This document shows positions 21,596 to 32,610 of a DNA stretch of 64,000 nt, one piece after another. The notes beneath the pieces were generated by a model that did not search any database, had not been told where the DNA came from, and saw nothing but the letters and a program-made list of their open reading frames with translations. Location of the stretch: contig OY757010.1 in NCBI GenBank assembly GCA_963580285.1, forward strand, positions 75,434,858 through 75,498,857, given 5' to 3'. The first letter of the stretch is position 1, and every line of letters starts with the position of its first letter. This DNA comes from Lucinisca nassula. Taxonomy: Eukaryota; Mollusca; Bivalvia; Lucinida; Lucinidae. The position numbers and the translations under genes were made by a program.

Positions 21596-21849
21596 CTCAT
21601 GTAAGATCCTCTATATAATACTACACAACCATAAGCACATACCACGTGAAGAGCCCTGTCGGGAAGTCCAGCAAAGCTACATTTAAAACAAGAATATCGG
21701 TGAAATCGATGGATGCTCCCCGAAAGTGCAATAGTCGGAATAGGGAACATTATCCTAGTTAAGGAGCGGTATATTGTGTATACTCACTGTACTTCAAAAT
21801 GGAGTATAACAAAACCTGTCGGTGGACAGATTAGCTTGCGAGAACGATG

Positions 21850-22915
21850 ACAAAGTTTTTTTTTATAAAAATAGCTGCAGTGACCTTGACCTTGAGCCCA
21901 GGACCCTGAAAGTCAAACTTGCTCGAGATATTATCATACCAAACATTTGTGTGAAGTTATATTAAAATGTATCAAAAAATGACGACGCAAAAGCGATGAC
22001 AAAGTTTTTTTTTCTAAAAATAGCCACAATGACCTTGATCTTGAGCCCAGGACCCTGATAGTCAAACCTGCTCGAGATATTATCATACTTAACAATTATG
22101 TGAAATTATATTAAAATCCATCAATAAATGTAGGCACTAGAGCGATAACAATTTTTTTTCTAAAAATAGCCACAGTGACCTTTACCTTGAGCTAAGGATC
22201 CTGAAAGTCAAACTTGCTCGAGATATTATTATACCCAACATTTGTGTGAAGTTATAGGAAAATCTATCAGCAAATGACGACAAAGGTTTTTTTTTCTGAA
22301 AATAGCTGCAGGAACCTTGACCTTGAACCCAGGACGCTGAAAGTCAAACTTGCTCGAGATATTATTATATCCAACATTTGTGTGAAATTATATTAAAATC
22401 CATTAATAAATATAGGCACTAGAGCGATGACAATGTTTTTTTTTCTAAAAATAACCACAGTGAGGTTGACCTTGACGCCAGGATCCTGAAAGTCGAACTT
22501 GCTCGAGATATTATTATACCCAACATTTGTGTGAAGATATATTAAAATCCATCAGCAAATTGCGACGCTAGAGCGATGACAAAGTTTTTTGGTCTAAAAA
22601 TAGCCGCAGTGACATTGACCTTGAGCCCAGGACCCTGAAAATTGTACTTGCTCGAGATATTATCATATTCAATATTTGTGTGATATTAAAATCCATCAAT
22701 AAATGTCGGCAATAGGGCGAAATCAAAGTTTTTTTTTTTAATATAGCCACAGTTACCTAGACCTTGAGCCCAGGACCCTGAAAGTCGAACATGCTCAAGA
22801 TATTATCATACCCAACATTTGTGTGAAGTTATATTAAAATCCATCAATAAATGTAGGCACCAGAATGATGACAAAGTTTTTTTCTAAAAATAGCTACAGT
22901 GACCTTACACTACAG
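21850..22915 (+). repeat. Minisatellite array, ~145-bp unit, about 7-8 copies
   Basis: Each unit has gcgatgacaaagttttt, aaaaatagccacagtgacct, ttgagcccaggaccctgaaa, cttgctcgagatattat and caacatttgtgtgaag. Confidence 0.85.
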
Positions 22916-23275
22916 CTTTAAATAAAGTACCATAACTCTGTGACAAATCATCTAACCAGAGCACGGAATATATGCGCATCCCCTATTGCTGATTATATTC
23001 CATTGAAGTTTCGTTGAACTTTTGCGAATAGTTGCTGAGAATTCGCGCGGACACGAACAGTACCCTATATATTCATGCAGAATTCATCAAAGGGCCATAA
23101 CTGTTGGAAAAAATCATCGAACCAAAACACGCAGGTGATATATGCATCCACCTTTGATACTTAATATTTCCATGAAGTTTCATTGAAATCCGACCAGTAG
23201 TTCCTGAGAATTCGCGTGGACAAGAGCGGGACGGACGCACGGATGAAGCGGCGACTATATGCTCCCCCGAAATTC
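22915..23275 (+). mobile_element. Second short array and tail of the same element
   Basis: Two diverged units (aaagggccataactgtt; tttccatgaagtttcattga; ctgagaattcgcgtgg) are followed by gggacggacgcacgg and gctcccccgaaattc. This is the array, (ACGG)n, terminus order seen in the other elements. Confidence 0.6.
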
Positions 23276-23564
23276 TTCGCAATATTAGAACCACCGCCTT
23301 AAGACGGTCAGTAGCGAGAACTACTGCGGAGTTTAAATCGATTCTATGGGCCAATATTAATATTTGGTCAACCTGAAGGTTACTGACACAGTCAATAGAC
23401 CATCACAAAATAGTATACTTGTAAATTAGAGCAAACTGAAATACAAATCAGATTAAATGGATTGAAGGCGCGTAGATTGTTCCACACACTGTAAGCTGGA
23501 GCTGAAGAAAACCACCAGGCAGACCATGAAGAGTCACGTCAAAGACAAATCATCAGGCAGCACC

Positions 23565-23595
23565 ACCCTCCCCCCCCCCCCCCACACACACACCG
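23565..23595 (+). repeat. Poly-C / (CA)n microsatellite
   Basis: A run of about 17 C followed by cacacacaca. Confidence 0.9.
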
Positions 23596-23686
23596 ATCGT
23601 GAAGAATTGTCATTAACTATGCCTCGGTTAAAACTAGGCATGCAATCCGTCGCATAACACTGATATTGTACCCCATTCTTTTATAC

Positions 23687-23852
23687 ACCTTATTTGCATT
23701 ATCTGCTGGTTCCTAGTCTGAAGGTTATCAGTGTTGGTAAACAGATAACCAGACCCCCCTGACCTTTAAAGGTCAGGTGGGTCTGGTTACCTGTTTTTCC
23801 AGTATTGACGATGTGCAAGCTGGGAGCCAGCAAATAATGCAAATATGGTGAA
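23687..23852. mobile_element. Palindromic MITE L, copy 1
   Basis: Outer ends tttgcattatctgctgg and ccagcaaataatgcaaa; inner stem ccagacccccctgaccttta / aaggtcaggtgggtctgg. Confidence 0.7.
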
Positions 23853-24119
23853 TGGCGTTTAATAATCTTTTTGAATTGGTTATGCCTAAGCGATAAGTAC
23901 CGTTTGCTCACTAGCTCGCATATATATACATCAAACAAATTACACAATACAGGTTTTAGCTATGTTAATATACTGAATACAAATTTGATATCATTTATAA
24001 ATAATGTGTGTGGGACACTTTGAATTAGGCAATAATAAGAATGTTTTACATAAAGGTAATCCTTTCATTACAAGCAATGATTTCAACATAGAACAGAAAC
24101 CATGTAGTGTACGAGTATT

Positions 24120-24545
24120 TTGGAGGCCAAGACTAGCTAGTTTCGCCAGAAGTGACCCTACTTTTATAAAACATTCCGCTTAATCCCAAAGGATTAGAAA
24201 AAAACACAATATAATGAAGACGGCCGCCACAGATTCGCTGCTAAATGCTCCAAAAAAAAAGGCTATCCTTTACGTAAAAGTTTTTTTTTCTGTGTCAGAC
24301 TTCCTGGTTTCGGACATCTAGGCTTAACCAGTGACCCTCGTATATTTTCAAAATTCCGCAGAGGAATAAATGATCCCAAAGGACTAAAAAATACAACCCA
24401 CATTATGATGAAGGGACGTGGAACTTTTTACGGCCGCAACACATTCCCATTACACCAGCTGCGGTGAAGTTAAATGTTTTATATAAAAAATAGTCATTTG
24501 GTAGCAAGGAATACAACACAGAATTGAAAACCGTGCGGTGAACGT
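24120..24545. repeat. Dispersed repeat T, locally duplicated
   Basis: gactagctagtttcgcc with cccaaaggattag, then tgaccctcgtatattttcaa with atcccaaaggac, repeat about 185 bp apart. Related sequence lies at 25,640-25,950 (inverse) and 55,620-55,680. Confidence 0.45.
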
Positions 24546-24589
24546 TTTTTTCGTGTACAAGTCCGTTCACTGACTGTTTCTTTACTTAC

Positions 24590-24674
24590 CTGATCTAAAG
24601 GCAAAGCAGTATGATTCTGCAAGATAAAATCGTATTTGCCACCATTTCGTTTTGCATATGATGTCTCACTGGAC
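24590..24674 (-). CDS. Exon 9: YAKRNGGKYDF block
   Basis: The acceptor acttttag and donor TCAG|gtaagt bound 85 nt (phase 2 in, 0 out; completes the codons up to 411). The product is SSETSYAKRNGGKYDFI, then QNHTALPLDQ, containing the sequon NHT. The first base completes the tryptophan from exon 8. The YAK.NGGKYDF signature is characteristic of the family as I remember it. The next intron is the longest in the gene (8.7 kb). Confidence 0.8.
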
Positions 24675-24799
24675 CTAAAAGTAGCAAATACAATAGTTTG
24701 TATCATTAATATTTCAAAGTGCTTAAAGAATTTTAAATCCATCGTGTTAACAAGTCCGACAAATGAATACCCCTCTGAACGTCACTGTATATAGAGAAC

Positions 24800-25023
24800 A
24801 CTGAGGATTATGGGAGTATGCATTATTTTGCTTATTTCTGCTCCAGGACATAGGTTGTCCAGGACATAGGTTGTGGGTAGTCGTTAGAACCACCTCAACG
24901 AGGCGGATCTAACGAGCACCCACAACCTATGTTCGGAGTATAAACAAGAAAAATATCACAAAATTTCATCGGAGAAATGAACTATGGCACACGGGTGTGT
25001 GGCACACGGGTGTGTTATCGTAA
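24800..25023. mobile_element. Family A-prime MITE
   Basis: Central stem gtcgttagaaccacctcaac / gaggcggatctaacgag. The right end is gggtgtgttatcgtaat, a variant terminus shared with 58.6 kb. Two short internal duplications (ccaggacataggttgt; ggcacacgggtgtgt) are present. Confidence 0.7.
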
Positions 25024-25104
25024 TGCAATTGAGACATATTAACATGTGCGCACCACAAAGACTCTAATCAGCCTGCGTACTCTCGCAGACGATATTTCTT
25101 TTGA

Positions 25105-25245
25105 AATATGATTAAAAGGTTTCAGTTTTTCTTTCCCTGTGTTTTCTACACGAAGAGTCGTCCAGCAAGAGGCCACATTTGAGACTGTTCAAAAGCGGTC
25201 TTTCGAACAGTTCAAATGGTGGTCTTGACACAGGAAAATATGCTA
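25105..25245. mobile_element. Family E fragment
   Basis: gactgttcaaaagcggtc and gaacagttcaaatggtggtc match the interior of the family E MITE. Confidence 0.5.
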
Positions 25246-26139
25246 TACCTTCAATTTATTGCATGTTATCATAGGTCTATCCCTTTAGATTAACCAAACA
25301 AGCCTTTTTGTTTGATTTGGTTTAATCTCTTACATAATGTAAGAAGTATACGCATACAAAGCATCTCTCTCTGGCAGCACGGAACAAAAAAAATGCGAAA
25401 GCGAAAAATATTCAGGCACGATTTTACAACTTTTATAAATGTGTGTCCTTTATGTCATACATGCCTGGCGTCCAATAAAAGACTGATCCGGATCAACACT
25501 GTGTTTGCTTGAAATACAAGATTATTTATTAGACCTTCATTAACTGCAAATGGACCTGTCCCAAACTATATGGTGAAAGATTCTATTTGTCATATATGGC
25601 TTAAGACCATCGAACAAGCTCTAGAGCTGGCGGGTGGGCCGCACTAATAGTCTTTTCAAGGGGGTAGTGTAGTTTTTGATTAAACTCTCCCTTGCATGTA
25701 TTACCAGATGTTGTCTACGCTGAAATATTTCATCAAAATCCATCAAATAAATACCATTGCAAATCAGTCTTTATCTACATCATAGTGTAGATTATGTTTT
25801 CTTGGGATCATTGATTGATTCCATTGTGGAATCTGAGGGTCACTGATGAGGCCTAATTGGCCGAAACTAGCTAGTCTGGCCAAGAGAACATTTACACTCC
25901 ATATTTTTCACTTCTGTGGTGTATTCCTTGCTTCCAAAGGATAACCCTTTTATAGAACATATTTATATAAAACTAGAGTTTAAGGGGGTATGCATTATTT
26001 TTCCTATTTAATAAAAGAATGATGACAAGAAAGACAATAAGATTGTGTAAATGTTATATTTGAACATTTGAATGATTGCTCTTCTTCTTTACGTCATTGT
26101 AGAGTGGTGATCTTTGATGGTATGTATATAGTCCTTTTC

Positions 26140-26695
26140 ATTTACGAAATCGGGTACTGAAATCATTGCAAGCATATATGTTTCCGAAATTATGTACTAA
26201 GGCACCATAAAATTCGAGTTCCGATAGGCCTTGTTGCAAAAGAGATTAAAGTCCAATATTAAATTATAAAAATAGGTATGAACGAGGTCTTTATAATTTA
26301 GAAACGGCTTATCGTAGTTTATGATACCGATAACCCTGATTCAGAAGGTTTAGCAGTTAGACACTCTGGCAAATCGAATTATTTGCGAAATATAAACACC
26401 GTAGGGACAGAAAGGAAAATTCACAATCTCAAAATCAAAATCGTCGCGTTTATCATAAAGTTTGCAAGAAACAAGCCGATCTACAATGAATAAATGTAAA
26501 TTCAAAAACGGGGTTTCGGTATCAGAAGAATTTGCTTTATTTAACTGAAGTTCTGGAGGGTAAATTTGACTGGTCAAACCGTCGAAGCATTTTTTTTCAA
26601 TATTTAATAAATTATCCGAATATCTAGACGTCGAACTAAAAGCTTCAATGATTTCAGATTCGTTTTCAACGGAAAGGAACATCATGAAAATAGAA
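26140..26695 (-). pseudogene. Penelope-like reverse transcriptase, 5'-truncated
   Basis: Minus-strand residues include SVENESEIIEAFSSTSRYSD (motif C changed to SRYSDNLLNIE), TETPFLNLHLFIVD, VSCKLYDKRDDFDFEIVNF and YGVYISQIIRFARVSNC. The copy starts inside the palm domain and retains part of the connecting 3' sequence, down to about 26,140. Confidence 0.8.
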
Positions 26696-26880
26696 GTGGA
26701 GGCAATGATCAGGAATCGATACAATTAACCCACAGCTCCCAACAGAGACACCGAAGGGCAAGAAACACAAACATGAAACAACAGACCCTAATGGAAACAC
26801 CAATAGCGGAAAGCCAGAAGGACAGTTACTTTCCCACAAAATGGCCAATAGCCTATCCAAAATAATATAAGCGACACAAA
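26690..26880 (-). mobile_element. Family D terminus joined head-to-tail to a truncated RT
   Basis: The 3' end of one unit (tgatcaggaatcgatacaat, agacaccgaagggcaagaaa) abuts the truncated RT directly. On the minus strand the order is D then RT, the reverse of the normal internal order, so this is a tandem junction. Confidence 0.7.
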
Positions 26881-27121
26881 TAATCTTAAATATACGCTAA
26901 ATTTGGTATAGCCCTTATTAAAAAGGCGCAATATTCATATGATTCCAACAGCCATTCATGTTATGACTAAGGCTGTACCTTCTAGCATATATCTGTTTTT
27001 GGCAGGAAGATCTACTGAGAATTTACTGGAGAGGCAATATAACAAGGTTTAAAAATTGACAAAGAACGATATAATTAACACAAAGTATCTTGTTAGTGTC
27101 TTATATACAAGTAAAACATAC

Positions 27122-27172
27122 CAGAAACTTGCAATCGTTGTAGCTGGCAGTCCTAACTTTCTTTCTAGTGCG
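27122..27172 (-). CDS. Exon 8: 51-nt microexon
   Basis: A long pyrimidine tract (ttttctttcatttttc) precedes ACAG at the acceptor, and the donor is TTCTG|gtatgt. The 51 nt (phase 2 in, 2 out) encode ALERKLGLPATTIASF, with serine and tryptophan codons split across the two junctions (SAL...FW). It closes what would otherwise be a gap of about 17 residues between the FPDGF and SSETSY blocks. It is too short to be found by reading-frame length alone; the call rests on splice sites, phase and fit to the family. Confidence 0.7.
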
Positions 27173-27289
27173 CTGTGAAAATGAAAAATGAAAGAAAAGA
27201 AACTCAAATGCATCAACATCATTGTACAGAATTACACATATATTCTTGTCTACGTACATTAAAAGCCATACGAATGCAAAAATGGGATT

Positions 27290-27470
27290 TACAAGGGTAC
27301 ACTTTATTTCCCATGTTCACCACACAACATAAATTGTGAGCACTCTTTAGAATTGTTCGATAATGCGGTTCTTTGTGCGCCGAGAAACCAGATTTCGAAC
27401 ACAAATAAGAAATACATGATGAATTTTCATCAGAAAAATAACATTATAGGGACATGATATCTAGTATCTA
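27290..27470. mobile_element. Degenerate family A MITE
   Basis: Weak palindrome: cacaacataaattgtgagca, tagaattgttcgataatgcg, acacaaataagaaatacatg. Confidence 0.4.
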
Positions 27471-27804
27471 CCATTGTCTGTGTGTGTTATCTGGAAACAT
27501 CGGGATTGGAATACTCGCATACGTCTGAATTATGTATCCACCAGTTTAAAAATAAAGCCAGAAAGGAGAAAAGGTTTCAAGGAAAACGAATAGTTAGTGT
27601 GCTATGGAACCAAGATTCGCAAAATGATTTATCTTGAAATGATAACTTCCTTTTATCAAAATGTACTCGTGTTTAGTTTATACAAAAGAATTGATACATA
27701 ATAACAGGGTATAGGGTATGAACGATTCTGACCATCCAAACAGTTAACTGAAATTCGGTTTTCATCGAAAGCATCGTCGTCGTTATAGAACTTTTACCTG
27801 GCTC

Positions 27805-28312
27805 TGAAATGAAATGAAGCTCAGTGTCTGCTGTGCAATGAAACCGATAGGATTTATCTGCATGGACGGTCCTACTCGTGCCACTTTGCCTGGGCAGACT
27901 TACTAGTCATCTCTGTGGTTGTTTGGTGTTTTGTGTTCACGGAGATGATGCACTGATGAGTTAGGAGGCGTTCATGCGGACTGAACAAATTATTTGTCTA
28001 AATCGCGACGGAGGTAAGGGCGAGGATTGTGGCCACGTAAAATCGATTTAAGCCCCCAGTGGAGCTCGTTTCCGCGGTTTATTTTTGTTATGGTTTGTCT
28101 TTGGGTGTTTGTGTCGCTTATATTATTTTATTTTGGATAGCCTATTAGCCATTTTGTGGAAAAGTAACTGTCCTTTTGGCTTTCCGCTATTGATGTTTCC
28201 ATTAGGGTCTGTTGTTTCATGTTTGTGTTTCTTTCCCTTTGGTGTCTCTGATGGGAGCTGTGGGTTAAATGTATCGATTCCTGATCATTGCCTCCATTTC
28301 TGCTTTTCATGA
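27805..28312 (+). mobile_element. SINE B fragment followed by solo family D
   Basis: 27,805-27,897 is antisense SINE B (caatgaaaccgataggattt, catggacggtcc). 27,900-28,312 is a good family D copy ending attcctgatcattgcctcca. Both lie in intron 7. Confidence 0.7.
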
Positions 28313-28749
28313 GCAAACAGCAAAATGTCCGATCACCCTGTGTATACTGTTGAATCTTACCTGGTGTAAAGTGTTTTCCAAACACGCTGAAAAATTAATC
28401 CGCCACGCACTATCAGGGGCTGCAATATATATTTTAGCTATGACTCTATTTTCTTTTGTTTCTGTTAATTGCATGTGTTAAGCATTCATTCGAAATTTTA
28501 CGATCTGGGCCGCATCACCTACCTCATAGTAACCCATATATTACAGAAACAACGTAGACCCCGCCATTGCCATAGCATTTGATGCTGGAACATACCGCAT
28601 AAAACATACAGGAAACTGCCTTAAATACCCCAGAATGTTTGCCTCGTATAGATAGATCTTAACAATCCTTTATAACATAATACACTTGTTGGGACCTTTT
28701 TTCTTGAAGGGCCTCTTTCTACATGCTCAAGGGTTAAAAGTTAATTTAC

Positions 28750-28845
28750 CTGAATCCATCTGGGAATACAGATGGTCTTGCCTCCCATGTTTTCACACCA
28801 CCGTCAGAATCTCTGTAGTACCACCAGGGTCCATATTGAAAATAC
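28750..28845 (-). CDS. Exon 7: QYGPWWYYRD and FPDGF block
   Basis: The acceptor taccgtgtag and donor TTCAG|gtaaat bound 96 nt (phase 2 in, 2 out). It encodes YFQYGPWWYYRDSDGGVKTW and then ARPSVFPDGF. The aromatic cluster followed by DGGVKTWE and FPDG is the strongest family signature in the gene, and resembles active-site strand sequences of TIM-barrel glycosidases. Which residues are catalytic cannot be decided from the sequence alone. Confidence 0.8.
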
Positions 28846-28959
28846 CTACACGGTAAATAACGGTACCTAAATCAGTACAATAAATGCAAACACGGAAAGT
28901 GCACATAAGACGTCATTTCCAAATTACAGAACCCCAAAAGGGACATTAGACCAGCTACC

Positions 28960-29012
28960 GGATTCCTCGTTTGATTTTTATGTTCTCGGAGATGCTGCAC
29001 TGATGAGTTAGA
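28960..29012 (+). mobile_element. Family D fragment
   Basis: ttgatttttatgttctcgga, then gatgctgcactgatgagtta, match the family D interior. Confidence 0.5.
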
Positions 29013-29116
29013 AATTCTTTTCTTGCATACCTTCCATTTCTTAGCACGGATTATTAATGCTGCAGTCACTTCGGTTACCGACGTCCGCCATATTTTGTTG
29101 ACACTACAGGCATGTT

Positions 29117-29150
29117 TAGTGACGTCACTATACGTGCTGTGACGTCAACC
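29117..29150. promoter_or_regulatory. Pair of CRE-type palindromes
   Basis: Two perfect TGACGTCA palindromes at 29,120-29,127 and 29,140-29,147 in intron 6; CREB/ATF sites by consensus only. Confidence 0.3.
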
Positions 29151-29559
29151 TTAACGACGGATCATATGAGGTCGTATTCAACCAGTGCATTTATCAAACA
29201 TGCAAGAATATTTTATTTTGAGTAAGAAGCTAAGGGTAAGAACAGAATTTCTGCCCCAAGCTAAAACTATGGATTTCCTTTTCTGGTGGGCAAAAAAGGC
29301 CCATCTAGAACGGAACCCCGTCAAAGATTCTTATACTATCCCATAGGCGACAAGCAAGCCTAAGGTGAGCCTGACAGACTCACCAGAACTTTTGCTGGTA
29401 GTAGACATTTAGTAGATACCTTGAAGTAACTGCAAGCGAAAATTCATGTGTCTAACCTTATTTCTTGTCAGTGCACCCACATTTTAGGAAAGTATTTCAA
29501 AGAATACTAAGGGTCATATTCTCATTGGTCTACTTATATAGTAAAACAACGTTTCATAC

Positions 29560-29656
29560 CTAAAAGGAATATTAAGTTTCTGTCCACTTTTTCTTATGTC
29601 GACCATAGTTTCTTCGTAAGTTTTATTTACCTCCGTATGGAAGAAGTAATGCATTC
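29560..29656 (-). CDS. Exon 6: TYEETMVDIR block
   Basis: The acceptor ttcgagcag and donor TTTAG|gtatga bound 97 nt (phase 1 in, 2 out). The translation MHYFFHTEVNKTYEETMVDI is followed by a basic segment and LNIPFR. The two bases GA complete the glycine begun in exon 5, and AG at the end is completed to arginine by exon 7. It contains the sequon NKT. The tract before the acceptor is pyrimidine-poor, but both phases fit. Confidence 0.75.
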
Positions 29657-30059
29657 CTGCTCGAAAATATGAAAGGCATACAATCACTGGTGATATAATT
29701 ATCCCAGCGAGAACACAATATATAGACACAATGCAATGTCCCTTGTCTTACGAAATATACAAATTCTAAATACATGTCCTTGATCACAGCCATGAATGGG
29801 GTAGTGCTGAATAAATCTTTGAAAATAAAAAAATATTTATCATCGTGCCAAGTATAAACTCAATCCTTCTCAGGAGTTGGAAATATGAGATCTTAAAATC
29901 TCTAATACATAAGTTATTTTTAACGGATGCCAACGCCGTTGGCAACGCCGACATCAGTGGTAATGCAATAGCCTGGGCTTTCATGCAGGCGCTAGCTAAA
30001 ATGAATACCAGGTTGCGGTTGACAACAACAGGATTTCTGGTAGAAAACTAGAAACAAAT

Positions 30060-30688
30060 AGGTGCCCAGGCTGTAAAGCAGCGGATGGAGTTATAGAGAT
30101 TGTGAAATCACATTATGTTGGTTTCTTTTATTTATTTTTTTACCTGCATTCGAAAAGATAAATAGTTGAATGTAATATGAAAAGTTAAATATGTATCAGT
30201 CGTAAGAGCTGCACTCAAAAATGACTATTGTTTGTTTTATTTGTTGCGTACAGCCGTTTAGATGGATGCAAATATAAACATTTTCATATTACAATACATG
30301 GCTTTTCATCTGGCTGCAAGGATTCGCAACGTCTTGTTGAAGTTTAGTCGTATTTTTTTTCAAATGTCACTCAGTTACACGAAAAACATCTGTCTAAATG
30401 AATCTGTCGTTTTGTTTTCTGCCGTTTACCAATGTATAGTGATTGTATTAAATCATTATTTTTGTATTTGTACTTGTATTGTATATAAATAAAATTAAAA
30501 ATAAAATTATAACTAAGTATTCTGTCGTTTTCTAAAGTTTGATTGTCTGTTTATAACCAGAATATATGTTTTTCTTGCAGATGATATATAAATGCAGGGC
30601 TATGCCTTTTCAAAATGCGGTCATAGAGTAAAAACAAGGTTAGTGTCCTTGTAATAAACTACAATTGGTGAGCCTTAGATAATTTAAT
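30060..30688. other. Unassigned intron 5 sequence
   Basis: AT-rich with no recognised repeats; the short open frame near 30,262-30,492 has no family or splice support. Confidence 0.4.
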
Positions 30689-30689
30689 A

Positions 30690-30877
30690 CAGTGAAATTC
30701 CACTATTAAGACCACCTAAAATTACGTCTAATTCCGCTTTAAAAAGCTTATTTTGTAGATAGCAGTTATTCTTTCTTTGTGTTTTCTGCAAAAAATGTCA
30801 CCTCTGGCCAGCGACCACCTTTAGGACTGTTCAAAAGTGGTCTTAAGGTGGTCTTTATATAGGGATTTTACTGTACA
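30690..30877. mobile_element. Family E MITE
   Basis: Termini acagtgaaattccactatta and tatagggattttactgta; the interior has ggactgttcaaaagtggtct. Confidence 0.7.
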
Positions 30878-31910
30878 GGCTCGCTGAAGCTCCTTTCTAT
30901 AAGGCTTTTTCCAATGGGTACGAATTGCGCACCCCTTTTGGCTGATCTTTTCTTGTCTTGTAATGAAAAAGACTTCATGATGTCCCTTTTCGTTGAAAAC
31001 CAATCTGAAATCATTAAAGCTGTTAGCTCCACCTCTAGGTTTTTGGATGATTTATTAAATATTGACAATACCTATTTCGATGGTTTGATCAGTCAAATTT
31101 ACCCCCCCCCCCTCCGGAACTGCAGTTAAATAAAGCAAATTCTTCTGATACCGAGGTCCCGTTTTAGGATTAACATCTCTGTATTGTAGACGGGATTGTT
31201 TCCTGCAACATTTATAATAAGCGCGATGATTTTTAGTTTGAGATGGTAAATTTTCCTTTCTTGGCTGGTGATGTTCCTCCTGCGGCATCCTATGGCGTTT
31301 ATATTTCGCAATTAATTCGATTTTCCATAATGTCTAGTCATGTAACTGACTTCAATACTCGTAATAAATTATTTACTGCAAAACTTCTTCATCAGGGTTA
31401 TCGGTATCATAAACTACGCAAAGCCTTTTCAAACTTTTATAGACGTCATTCCTATGCTATAAGGTCTGTCGGAACCCGAATTCTGTTGTGACTTAGTATA
31501 TAAATTCAGAAAAATATATAATTGCAATGACTTCAGCACCCAATTTCGTAAAAACATCTTCGATATAAAAAGATTGGGTACAACATCATGCGGGCTGAAC
31601 AAATTATTTGTCTAAATGGCCACAGAAGTAAGGGCGAGGATTGTAGCTGCGTAAAATCGATTTACGCCCCTTCACTGACCGTTCCAGTGCGGTTTTTATG
31701 CCGCGGTTTTTTTTTATATGGTTTGTCTTTGAATGTGTTTTTCGCTTATATTATTTTGTTTTGGATAGGCAGTTGTCATTTTGTGGGAAAGTATCTGTCC
31801 GTTTGGCTTTCAGCTATTGATGATTCCATTAGGATCTAGTTATTTCATGTTTGTGATTTTTTCCCTTTGGTGTCGCTGATGGGAGCTGTGGGTTGAATAC
31901 CTTCACTTCT
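30878..31910 (+). mobile_element. Penelope-like retroelement, 5'-truncated
   Basis: The order is RT (30,900-31,480) then family D (31,580-31,910). RT residues include MGTNCAPLLADLFL (motif B), STSRFLDDLLNID (motif C), SYGVYISQLIRF and TRNKLFTAKLLHQGYRYHK. A poly-C expansion near 31,100 and other indels shift the frame. An internal deletion after gattgggtacaacat joins RT to the middle of D. Confidence 0.8.
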
Positions 31911-32019
31911 ATCCTGGGTGAACCGATTTAAGTTAACTATTAATGACGTATTAATGACGCTAACCATGCATTTAGTTTCATGCCACACTCGAAAAATTAT
32001 CATAAGGTTTGTCATTCCG

Positions 32020-32020
<1 letters not shown>

Positions 32021-32081
<61 letters not shown>
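32021..32081 (+). repeat. (TG)n microsatellite
   Basis: About 30 uninterrupted TG units, close to exon 5. Histidine/threonine frames read from it are spurious. Confidence 0.95.
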
Positions 32082-32086
<5 letters not shown>

Positions 32087-32147
32087 GATTGGACACCTAT
32101 TAAAAGATAACTGGTCAAAAGTGGATGAGTCACATTAATAAACCCAC

Positions 32148-32253
32148 CTTTACTTGTCCAGTAGCCAAGGTAGTTTAAGGACAAATCTTGATTGCGTTGT
32201 TTAGGACCCTTTCCATAATATGTCCGAAGGATTCTCCCCCAACCGTCAAAGGC
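32148..32253 (-). CDS. Exon 5: LGYWT block
   Basis: The acceptor atttacag and donor AAAG|gtgggt bound 106 nt (phase 0 in, 1 out). It encodes AFDGWGRILRTYYGKG and ends LNYLGYWTSKG, where the last glycine codon is split with exon 6. The LGYWT(D)NG motif is the segment I associate with the first strand of the barrel in this family. A (TG)n microsatellite starts about 65 bp past the donor. Confidence 0.75.
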
Positions 32254-32330
32254 CTGTAAATTGTTTCAAACATCTAGTACATGCATCTTATAAATAGCAC
32301 AGCATTAGAGCTTCATTCAAGCCAATAAAG

Positions 32331-32426
32331 AATGCCGGACCAATGTCGAGATGACAGCGATACTACGTGGCACTACTGTTTTGTGCCAACCTGTGGTTCT
32401 GGAGGAGATGTCGAAAATGTGAAAAG
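32331..32426 (+). CDS. Candidate kringle-like half-domain exon inside intron 4
   Basis: The 96-nt segment between ataaag and AAAAG|gtaaac is open in a phase 2/2 frame and encodes PDQCRDDSDTTWHYCFVPTC followed by GSGG. The C-x(8)-W-x-Y-C-x-V-P-x-C pattern resembles the C-terminal half of a kringle domain, and kringles are often split by an intron in the middle. The acceptor tract is weak and no partner half was found nearby, so it may be a stray or decaying exon on the strand opposite to the host gene. Confidence 0.3.
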
Positions 32427-32610
32427 GTAAACGACGGTCGACGGACGGACAACAGGTCTCTGCGTAAGCTCCGTGTGAACTAATAATAATCATAAACAGC
32501 AATGCATATGGTGACTAATGGCATGTGCAGATACAAGAACCAATACGCAGGTAAACTGGTTAAATTTTGACGACATTGTTTTAATAATTCACAGAAAGAT
32601 ATATATCTGG

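Noticed and set aside
27122..27172. A shorter version of exon 8 starting at gcgcactag|AAAG
   Set aside because: It would be out of phase with exon 9, and the acceptor lacks a pyrimidine tract; ttttcacag 8 bp upstream has both.
31845..32184. Minus-strand frames with poly-His-Thr
   Set aside because: Produced by the (TG)n microsatellite; only the part overlapping exon 5 is real.
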